The notes beneath the pieces are model-generated. The model did not search any database. It saw only the letters and a program-made list of their open reading frames with translations, and had not been told where the DNA came from. A stretch of 22,488 nt of DNA. Source: Candidatus Nanoarchaeia archaeon (GTDB lineage: Archaea; Nanoarchaeota; Nanoarchaeia; SCGC-AAA011-G17; JAFCDX01). The stretch lies in NCBI GenBank assembly GCA_028717785.1, contig JAQUND010000015.1, positions 12,081-34,568 on the forward strand. Direction: 5' to 3'. The position numbers and the translations under genes are program-made. Below, one piece after another: positions 16,732-22,488 of the stretch. How positions within the stretch are numbered: the stretch's first letter is position 1; every line of letters starts with the position of its first letter.

Positions 16732-17385
16732 ATGAGTTTTCAACAACAGTTAATGAGAAAAATTTGGAAGCCTTCTGTAAAACAAGAAATAGAGATTTAT
16801 ATGGTTGTTAAAGGCAAAATATTATCTGCTGTAAGACTTAATGATATAAATAAAGTCGTAGAATATGGTAGAGAAGTAAAATTATCTGAATATGAAGTTA
16901 ATCGATCTAAAGATTTACAGAATGCTATTAGTAGATGTTGGGTAGATATAATATATGATAGAGGAATGTTAAAGAGAGCAATTGTAGTGCAAAATCAAGA
17001 AAATCTAGAAAATATTAAATCTAATGATAAAGAAATTTTGTTGAAAGCTACTGAAATTGCACGTTCTATGTCTGAAGAAATGATAAAAAATAGTTCATTA
17101 GTCAAAGAAATAGCTAAAGAACTTGCAAAAGAAATGATTTCAGAAATAAAAAACACCATTAAAGTTCAACAAGTTTCAGAAACGTCTATGTTAACATCAA
17201 AAAATAGGAATATAGAAATTGATGATACTAATTCTGATAATATTTTTGTAGATTTTAATGATGATGAATCTAAAGTTACAGCAAGTAATGTGAGTAATAT
17301 AGGTGTTGTTAAAGAGGAAAGATCAGATTTGTCTAATGCCTTAGATGCTTTAGAAAAAATAACGAGAATGAGGAAGCAAAAATGA
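16732..17385 (+). CDS. Hypothetical protein with coiled-coil-like helix (217 aa)
   Basis: Residues 1-85 look like a compact domain (MSFQQQLMRKIWKPS, GKILSAVRLNDINKVV, ISRCWVDIIYDRGMLKR). Residues about 95-150 form a long Lys/Glu helix (EIAKELAKEMISEIKNTI) suited to a coiled coil. Residues 155-205 are Asp/Ser/Asn-rich and probably disordered, and the protein ends in a basic helix. From memory, W-K-P-S plus DRGMLKR resembles small proteins next to tail genes in large phages; this was not searched. An ATG at 16711 would add seven residues. The ATG at 16732 has GAGA just upstream and gives a more typical N-terminus. It overlaps the next gene by four bases. It might be a partner or adaptor of the actin-like protein nearby, by position only. 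Confidence 0.62.
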   Translation: MSFQQQLMRKIWKPSVKQEIEIYMVVKGKILSAVRLNDINKVVEYGREVKLSEYEVNRSKDLQNAISRCWVDIIYDRGMLKRAIVVQNQENLENIKSNDKEILLKATEIARSMSEEMIKNSSLVKEIAKELAKEMISEIKNTIKVQQVSETSMLTSKNRNIEIDDTNSDNIFVDFNDDESKVTASNVSNIGVVKEERSDLSNALDALEKITRMRKQK

Positions 17386-17573
17386 TATCAAAAATTATAG
17401 ATGAAATTTTAAAAGAAAGCAAGTTTAAGTCTACACAAAAGGGTGATGTTTCAAAGAAGTTATTTGAACAAGGTTTTTTTGATAATGATTTACCTGAAGG
17501 ATTAAAGAACAGAGATAAATTAACGACAGGTAATCCTGTCGATATTTTCGATGTTTTTGAAGAACAAAATTAA
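17382..17573 (+). CDS. Hypothetical small protein (63 aa)
   Basis: This 63-residue protein begins MISKIIDEILKESKFK and has Asp/Glu/Phe-rich loops (LFEQGFFDNDLPEG, VDIFDVFEEQN). There is no membrane segment or known motif. The start is well supported: AGGAAG at 17371-17376, five bases before an ATG that overlaps the previous TGA. Translation is therefore coupled to the coiled-coil protein. It ends 15 bases before the actin-like gene. The short acidic, aromatic C-terminus would suit a binding peptide, which is speculation from composition. Confidence 0.62.
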   Translation: MISKIIDEILKESKFKSTQKGDVSKKLFEQGFFDNDLPEGLKNRDKLTTGNPVDIFDVFEEQN

Positions 17574-17588
17574 AAAAGTGAGGTGTTT

Positions 17589-18680
17589 ATGGAGATTAAT
17601 ATTGAAAAACAAAACGATGAAAGTTCGCAAAACGAAGCAAAGAAAATAAGAAGAAAAGATTCTGGCGAAAGATATGCAGCGAGTGGTCTTGATGTAGGTA
17701 CAGGTAATTGTGTTGTTGCAACATCAAAAAATAATATAGCATCTTTCAAACTTGAAAGAGATGCTTTTTTTGAGATTGAAAAAAGTATTTCTGTTGTATC
17801 TATGCTTTCGAAAATGAACGTTAGTTATGTTGAATGTGAAGATAAAAGAAATGTACAGATTGTTGGAAATGAAGCTTTACGTTTTGCTGATTTTTTTAAT
17901 AAAGAATGTAAAAGACCTTTATCACATGGTGTTATCTCGACAAGAGAGAAATCAGCTCTTTCAATAATTAAATTAATACTAAAGAGTTTATTAGGTAATC
18001 CAATAATAGAAAAAGAAAATTGTTATTTTTCTGTACCAGCAAGACCTATAGATAAAGATGATTATAATGTAGTATACCATGAGAATGTTTTGAAATCGTT
18101 TATAACTTCATTTGGGTTTACAGCTGTTCCTATGAATGAAGCATTAGCTATAGTTTATTCTAATTTAGAAGAAGATGATTATAGTGGATTAGCTATATCA
18201 TGGGGAGCTGGTATGACTAATATATGTTTAAGTTTTAGAGGAATATCCGAAAATGATCATCAGTTTTCTTTATCTAGAGGTGGTGATTTTATTGATACTT
18301 GTGCTAGTGAAGCTGTAGGTTTAAAATCTTCTCGAATTACAGTGATAAAAGAAGGAGGTGTTGATTTACTTGCACCTAAAAATAGGGAAGAGACAGCAAT
18401 AAAAATTTATTATGAAAATTTAATAAAGTATGTGTGTAATGGTATAGAGAAAAAACTTAATTCTTCTGAAAATATTCCAAATTTTAACGAACCGATTACT
18501 ATAATTCTAAGTGGTGGAACTTCTAAAGCTACAAATTTTGATAAAGTTTTTGAGCAAGAGATAATGTCAAGAACTTTACCGTTTAAAATAAAATGTATAA
18601 AAAATGCAAAAGACCAACTAAATGCTGTTGCTGAAGGATGTTTATTAAACGCTATGATCAACTCAAGCAGTGGAGAGTAA
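17589..18680 (+). CDS. Actin/HSP70-superfamily ATPase-like protein
   Basis: The protein is 363 residues, the right size for ParM/MreB-type actins. A 30-residue polar N-terminal extension precedes the fold. Phosphate-1 is G33-LDVGTGN with D35. A P-x-NEALAIVYSN helix leads to the phosphate-2 strand, LAIS204-WGAGMTN211, where the family normally has Asp at the S204 position. The adenosine loop is IILS308-GGTSKATNF. This domain order is diagnostic of the actin-like ATPase fold. Filament formation and ATP turnover are family properties and are not shown here. The Asp-to-Ser change could lower hydrolysis. An in-frame GTG at 17583 lies within the Shine-Dalgarno; GTGAGG at 17578-17583 fits the ATG at 17589. 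Its place in a structural operon, not a replication or partition locus, is unusual. Confidence 0.82.
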   Translation: MEINIEKQNDESSQNEAKKIRRKDSGERYAASGLDVGTGNCVVATSKNNIASFKLERDAFFEIEKSISVVSMLSKMNVSYVECEDKRNVQIVGNEALRFADFFNKECKRPLSHGVISTREKSALSIIKLILKSLLGNPIIEKENCYFSVPARPIDKDDYNVVYHENVLKSFITSFGFTAVPMNEALAIVYSNLEEDDYSGLAISWGAGMTNICLSFRGISENDHQFSLSRGGDFIDTCASEAVGLKSSRITVIKEGGVDLLAPKNREETAIKIYYENLIKYVCNGIEKKLNSSENIPNFNEPITIILSGGTSKATNFDKVFEQEIMSRTLPFKIKCIKNAKDQLNAVAEGCLLNAMINSSSGE

Positions 18681-18683
18681 AAA

Positions 18684-19049
18684 ATGAAAAATCCTATGAT
18701 TTCAGAATTATCAAGAGTTTCTTCTGAAGCAAGTAAATTTGACGAAGAAATGTCAAAAGACTTAAATAAATTTGCTTCATTGTTATCTACTAACGATTTA
18801 TTTAACTATGATCTAGACGATATAGTAGAAGAAGTAGAGAAAAAAGCAAGTTTGGGTAAGCAGTCGAAATTAATAAATAAAGATGACATTGTAGTTTGTG
18901 TTGACAATTATGATGGTATTTTTAAAGGTAGACGCTATCATGTTGTCGACGCAGATATTCCAGGTTATTTAGGTATTTCTGAATTGGATGGAACTGATGT
19001 TGGAGTTTTTGCTATTAATAGGTTTGTTTTAGATAACAACGAACAGTAA
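18684..19049 (+). CDS. Small protein with SH3-like C-terminal domain
   Basis: The protein is 121 residues. Residues 1-60 are a charged helix-rich segment (SEASKFDEEMSKDLNKFA). Residues about 66-117 form a small all-beta domain (DDIVVCVDNYDG, GRRYHVVDAD, YLGISELDGTDVGVFAINRF) of the kind seen in SH3/KOW-like phage proteins. It could be a binding or virion-decoration domain; the partner is unknown. The start has GGAGAG at 18672-18677, six bases before the ATG, and lies three bases after the actin-like stop. The two are almost certainly co-translated, making it a candidate partner of the actin-like protein. Confidence 0.68.
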   Translation: MKNPMISELSRVSSEASKFDEEMSKDLNKFASLLSTNDLFNYDLDDIVEEVEKKASLGKQSKLINKDDIVVCVDNYDGIFKGRRYHVVDADIPGYLGISELDGTDVGVFAINRFVLDNNEQ

Positions 19050-19060
19050 AAAAAACATAT

Positions 19061-20281
19061 ATGATATATTTAGTGTCAAATTCGATTAAGAAAAAACTTG
19101 TTCTTATTTTTCAAGAAATATTATCTCAGCATCCTATTTTTGAGAAAGTAAAAGTTTATACAAAGTTTCCTCAAGAAGAAAGACCAAAAACAGCTATTCT
19201 TGTACGATCTGTCTCAGGTGGATCACAAAAACTTGGTCTTAATAATTTTATTTGTATTAATAGAGCATATAGTACTTTAGCTAATATAAAGGGAAGTTTG
19301 GGAAATTCTATAGAATGGATAAAAGACGATCAAGAAAATTTAGACAAATTATCTACACAGGGTTTTTATATAGTAAAAATTATAAAACATGATGTAGAAA
19401 CTAACAATTTTGAATTTGTTGTTGATCCTTATTTTAATTGTATAGATGAAGAACTAAATATTTCCCCTATTAGAACAAAAGAAGGTGCAATTTTAAAAAA
19501 CTATCCCGTCAATCCAGATTCTGAAATTATTTTTTCTCAATCATGTCAATTTGAGTTCAAAAGAGATATTGACTATTCTATAAATTATGATACAGGCGAG
19601 ATACTGTTTACTGGATCTGTTAGCAAATATTTACCCATTGTAGTAGATTATCAAATTCTTGGCGAACAACAAGGACCTTTTGTAACAGAATATTATAGTT
19701 ATAATAATATTGCAATACCGGGCGTTATTATTGCTTTTGGTGACAGACTTAAAGTAGGAGATGAACAAGTTGTAGTAATAGATAAAGTGCAAAGAGATGT
19801 TGCTAAAGTTTTTGGAGGTAGGTGGGCGTTAAATGTCGATGTAATTTGTGTAGCACAAGATGCTGATCAACAAGAGAGAGTCCTTGATTTTATTGCAACA
19901 TCTTTGTGGGCTAACTATCAAGATGAGTTAACTAATGAGGGTATTGCTTTGACTGAATTTACATTATCAGGTGAAAGCGAAGATTTAGAACTTGAAATTG
20001 CTGAAGAATATAATTATTCAGCAGGATTTAGTTTTATGATAGAAACTGATTGGGAAGTTCATGTGCCTTTAATTTCAGAGTTAAGGAGAGTAAACTATGG
20101 TTATGGTGATGAAAGTTTTAAAGACACTATCGATTATACAAATGAAGAGAAATATGAAAAAAACCAATATGACAATAGAATGATAAATAGTAAACACCAA
20201 AAGGGTCTTCAAATAACTCCTTCTTTAGAATTATATCAACCATGTAATAACACATGGCCTCGCATTACTAAAAAATACTAA
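19061..20281 (+). CDS. Phage structural protein with tail-completion-like C-terminal domain
   Basis: The protein is 406 residues. The N-terminal region has RPKTAILVRSVSGG, then NNFICINR and GNSIEWIKDD, segments I associate from memory with virion proteins of large uncultured phages. A middle beta-rich part (DYSINYDTGEILFTG, PIVVDYQIL) reads like a small sandwich. Residues about 254-337 (RWALNVDVICVAQDADQQE, VLDFIATSLWANYQDELTNEGI, a GESED turn, then W331-EVHVPL) follow the alpha/beta pattern of tail-terminator or tail-completion proteins. That role is a moderate inference. The C-terminal 60 residues are polar and low in complexity. No Shine-Dalgarno is visible before the ATG. It sits directly upstream of the fibre gene, consistent with the tail/neck part of the operon. 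Confidence 0.66.
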   Translation: MIYLVSNSIKKKLVLIFQEILSQHPIFEKVKVYTKFPQEERPKTAILVRSVSGGSQKLGLNNFICINRAYSTLANIKGSLGNSIEWIKDDQENLDKLSTQGFYIVKIIKHDVETNNFEFVVDPYFNCIDEELNISPIRTKEGAILKNYPVNPDSEIIFSQSCQFEFKRDIDYSINYDTGEILFTGSVSKYLPIVVDYQILGEQQGPFVTEYYSYNNIAIPGVIIAFGDRLKVGDEQVVVIDKVQRDVAKVFGGRWALNVDVICVAQDADQQERVLDFIATSLWANYQDELTNEGIALTEFTLSGESEDLELEIAEEYNYSAGFSFMIETDWEVHVPLISELRRVNYGYGDESFKDTIDYTNEEKYEKNQYDNRMINSKHQKGLQITPSLELYQPCNNTWPRITKKY

Positions 20282-20376
20282 TTGTTTTTTAGTGTTTTTA
20301 TTATTATCTAGTTTTTATTAAAATTTTTATTAAAAATACGTTTTGCGTAACTTCTTTATTTTATTGAGGAGATAGT
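20282..20376. other. 95-base spacer before the fibre gene
   Basis: This is the second-largest gap after the leader and is almost pure A/T. It holds a direct repeat of TTTTTATTAAAA and ends in TGAGGAGA, the fibre gene's ribosome site. A weak TTGTTT-N17-TATCTA pair begins at 20282, but such matches are expected by chance here. A short TACG/CGTA inverted repeat lies near 20337-20350. It may contain a promoter or terminator, but nothing decisive is visible. Confidence 0.35.
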
Positions 20377-22488
20377 ATGAGTGTAGAATTTCAAGGCCAT
20401 TATGCTGCAAGTTCATATATTCCATCAAAACGTTATAGGATGCATTTTCAAAAAGGAAAACCTCTTTCGTCAAACGAGTTAGATGAAGTGCAAGATGTTT
20501 CAGATTCTTTTATTAAACAATTAATTTATTCTAATTTCCCAAGAAATTCTTCTGTAAATAATGGTTTTAAAGTAGAAGAAAGTGCATTAAATACAGATAG
20601 AAATTTTACTATAAAAGGTGGTGACGGAACAGTAAATGGTGCAGGTGTTCTTTTTGTAGATGGTTATATTCTATTTTTAAAAGATGATATTGAATATGAG
20701 AATCAAGGTAATACAGGAAGTTTGTCTGATGATGACTTTACTGAGACTTTTCCAGCGGCACCAGCTCTTACAACACCCTCTGTTAATAGAATAGATTCAG
20801 TTTATGTAGATTTTTATTTCGCTGAAGTTTCTTCTGAATCTGGTTCTGAATATGTTGATACTTCTATTATAGTTCCTGAGTTCGGTGTTTCTACAGCTAA
20901 TAGAGTTAGAGCTGTTCAAGATATAAGAGTTGCTGAGGGTTATTGTGAAATAGGTGACCTTGCAGGAACAATAAGGATAGATGGTGATTTTGCTTCTGGT
21001 ACTTTAATACATATAAATGGATTTGATAGTTCTACAGGAATTGTTAGAGAAGGTACACAGTTAGTAATTCAGAATGATTCTACGATTTACACAGTAACAG
21101 CAGATGCTAATATTAGCGGTAGTGAATGTAATTTGTATGTTTATCCATCTTTAGTTTCAAGCGCTGATGACGGAGAATATGTTTATTTTAGAATTTTCGA
21201 TACAACTTTTATTGATGGAAATGATAGCAATAGTATTTATCATAGATATATTAATATTGCTACTATTGTAAGAAATACGTCTAACAATATTTTAACATCA
21301 ATGATAACTGACAAAAGAACTCTTATTAATTCTGTAGATAGTTATTCAAGAGGAACAACAATCACAGATTTATTATTGTCAAATGGTCAAAATATAGGAG
21401 ACGATCTTCATAGAATTAGTGCTATTTATATGGCAAGTACTATGAATTATTCTGGTGATCTAATGTTTGTTAACGGAGATGAAAAAATAAGATTTACATC
21501 ATCTGGAAGAATAGGCATAGGTACTACCAACCCTCAATCTGCACTTCATGTTGAGGGTGATTTAACTTTATCGGGTGGAACAACATCATTTAATTCAGAA
21601 GTTATTGTCAATGATTTATTACAAGTAAATCAGAGTGACGATCAACAAGCATTACAGATAAATCAAACTGGTGTTGGAAATTCTTCAACTGTCGTTGAAA
21701 TAACTAATGCAGGTACAGGTCATGCATTAATAATAGACAATGGTAATGTCGGAATAGGAACTACTAATCCTACATCTAAACTTCATGTTTCAGGTGATTG
21801 TTTAATTACAAATAATCTTACAGTAAATGGTACTACGACAATAATAAACACAGAAGTGACTACTACAGATATGTTGGAAGTAGAACAAGACGACAATCAA
21901 AATGCTTTAAGAATATCTCAAACTGGTGGTGGGAATTCTGCTACTGTAGTAAATATAACTAATGCAGGTTCTGGATATGCAATGGTGACAGATAATGGTA
22001 ATGTTGGTTTTGGTACTGCGAATCCTTTAAACAATTTGCATGTTCAAGGAGATTCTAGAGTAACAGGAGAGAGTTATTTGATTGGTGACGTTGGGATAGG
22101 TACTGCGAATCCTTTAAACAATTTGCATGTTCAAGGAAATTCTAGAGTAACAGGAGAGAGTTATATTTTAGGAGACGTTGGTATTGGTACAACAAACCCA
22201 ACTGATAAATTACACATTATGAAGGGCATTAGTGGAGCAACTGCATTTTCAAGTAATGGACTTACAATTGAGAATAGCTCGACTGCGTCAATAAATGTCT
22301 TATCGGCAGATGCAAATTCTGAAAATATTTATTTTGGATCACCATCAAACAATAATAATGCGAGAATTTTTAGCCATTATAATACTGGGTCTCCGTATCT
22401 AGCATTTAGTACGAATGGCGCAAATGAGCGAATGAGAATAACTTTCGACGGCAAAATCGGAATCGGTACAGATACGCCATTGACTGAT
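20377..22488 (+). CDS. Tail fibre protein with GIGTTNP repeats, 3' end beyond window
   Basis: At least 704 residues, open at the window end. The N-terminus (FQKGKPLSSNELDEVQDV, then a VDGYI strand) resembles the DUF4815-type attachment domain found on baseplate or tail fibre proteins. A beta-rich shaft follows. From residue 379 the motif (V/I)G(I/F)GT(T/A/D)(N/T)P recurs at 379, 458, 543, 572, 601 and 694, each with LH(V/I) downstream when complete. This is typical of trimeric phage fibres that often end in an S74-type intramolecular chaperone, expected here beyond 22488. A longer unit of 85 residues is also repeated. The start is firm: GAGGAGA ends four bases before the ATG. The fibre would bind the host surface. 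Ser/Thr/Asn-rich faces are possible glycan acceptors for the cassette, which is inference. Confidence 0.85.
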   Translation, partial: MSVEFQGHYAASSYIPSKRYRMHFQKGKPLSSNELDEVQDVSDSFIKQLIYSNFPRNSSVNNGFKVEESALNTDRNFTIKGGDGTVNGAGVLFVDGYILFLKDDIEYENQGNTGSLSDDDFTETFPAAPALTTPSVNRIDSVYVDFYFAEVSSESGSEYVDTSIIVPEFGVSTANRVRAVQDIRVAEGYCEIGDLAGTIRIDGDFASGTLIHINGFDSSTGIVREGTQLVIQNDSTIYTVTADANISGSECNLYVYPSLVSSADDGEYVYFRIFDTTFIDGNDSNSIYHRYINIATIVRNTSNNILTSMITDKRTLINSVDSYSRGTTITDLLLSNGQNIGDDLHRISAIYMASTMNYSGDLMFVNGDEKIRFTSSGRIGIGTTNPQSALHVEGDLTLSGGTTSFNSEVIVNDLLQVNQSDDQQALQINQTGVGNSSTVVEITNAGTGHALIIDNGNVGIGTTNPTSKLHVSGDCLITNNLTVNGTTTIINTEVTTTDMLEVEQDDNQNALRISQTGGGNSATVVNITNAGSGYAMVTDNGNVGFGTANPLNNLHVQGDSRVTGESYLIGDVGIGTANPLNNLHVQGNSRVTGESYILGDVGIGTTNPTDKLHIMKGISGATAFSSNGLTIENSSTASINVLSADANSENIYFGSPSNNNNARIFSHYNTGSPYLAFSTNGANERMRITFDGKIGIGTDTPLTD
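21613..22053 (+). repeat. 85-residue protein repeat in the fibre shaft
   Basis: Codons 413-497 and 498-559 of the fibre are homologous units. Each begins D-(L/M)-L-x-V, then a DDxQ-ALxI segment, QTGxGNS, TVVxITNAG, DNGNVG and ends at a GIGT/GFGT motif with LHV. The second copy stops early, where a different shorter repeat takes over. DNA identity is clear but partial, so this duplication is older than the 66-base one just downstream. Confidence 0.7.
22012..22164 (+). repeat. Near-identical 66-bp tandem repeat in the fibre gene
   Basis: The 66 bases at 22012-22077 recur at 22099-22164 with one mismatch, which changes a GAT codon to AAT after CAAGGA. The period is 87 bases, exactly 29 codons, so the reading frame is kept. 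Sequence outside the two copies diverges. The pattern indicates a recent in-frame duplication. Confidence 0.85.

Noticed and set aside
18410..18661. 83-codon minus-strand frame inside the actin-like gene
   Set aside because: It is antisense to the adenosine-binding motif region and shows no independent coding signal.
20282..20376. Intrinsic terminator in the spacer before the fibre gene
   Set aside because: T-runs are present but no stable G/C-containing stem precedes them. The only short inverted repeat has four base pairs.
21500..22488. CRISPR-like array because of regularly spaced repeats
   Set aside because: The repeats lie within one open reading frame, keep codon phase and encode GIGT-type fibre motifs.

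Overview
The window is a strongly A+T-rich stretch in which every supported gene lies on the + strand. The genes are packed head to tail, with many 1-35 base overlaps and only one non-coding stretch near 300 bases. Both ends carry proteins that look like virion parts: paralogous structural domains, a cysteine-motif neck or tail protein, a protein with a tail-completion-like C-terminus, and a tail fibre with GIGTTNP-type repeats. This points to the late structural operon of a large tailed bacteriophage, or a prophage of one. The host cannot be named, but heavy AGA use for arginine fits a low-G+C bacterium. TAA, TGA and TAG all act as stops, so there is no sign of a recoded genetic code. Many virion calls rest on pattern recall rather than searches.

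Layout. Positions 1-299 are non-coding leader. Positions 300-6130 hold an eight-gene block: a small unknown protein, two paralogous LTK-domain proteins with a 35-residue micro-gene overlapping both, a small helical protein, a 912-residue multidomain structural protein and two unknown proteins. Positions 6144-16289 are a 10-kb cassette of glycosyltransferases and methyltransferases: a DUF616/TOD1-like transferase, a short GT4-like transferase, two paralogous SAM methyltransferases, a GT2-like transferase, a Methyltransf_24-like enzyme, a GT1/GT4-like transferase and an 1819-residue protein. That last protein reads as six glycosyltransferase modules (GT2-GT2-GT4-GT2-GT4-GT2) followed by a TPR tail. 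Positions 16322-20281 return to phage-type genes: three unknown proteins, an actin/HSP70-fold ATPase-like protein, an SH3-like small protein and a structural protein. From 20377 a repetitive tail fibre runs off the window end.

Inferred biology. The cassette has no sugar-nucleotide synthesis, transport or membrane genes here, so it probably uses host donors in the cytosol to build a complex, partly methylated glycan on an unknown acceptor. Its position inside the virion operon and near the fibre makes glycosylation of a virion protein an attractive hypothesis. Alteration of host surface polysaccharide is the main alternative. The most unusual items are the six-module glycosyltransferase and the actin-like protein embedded in a structural operon, which lacks the usual aspartate in its phosphate-2 motif.
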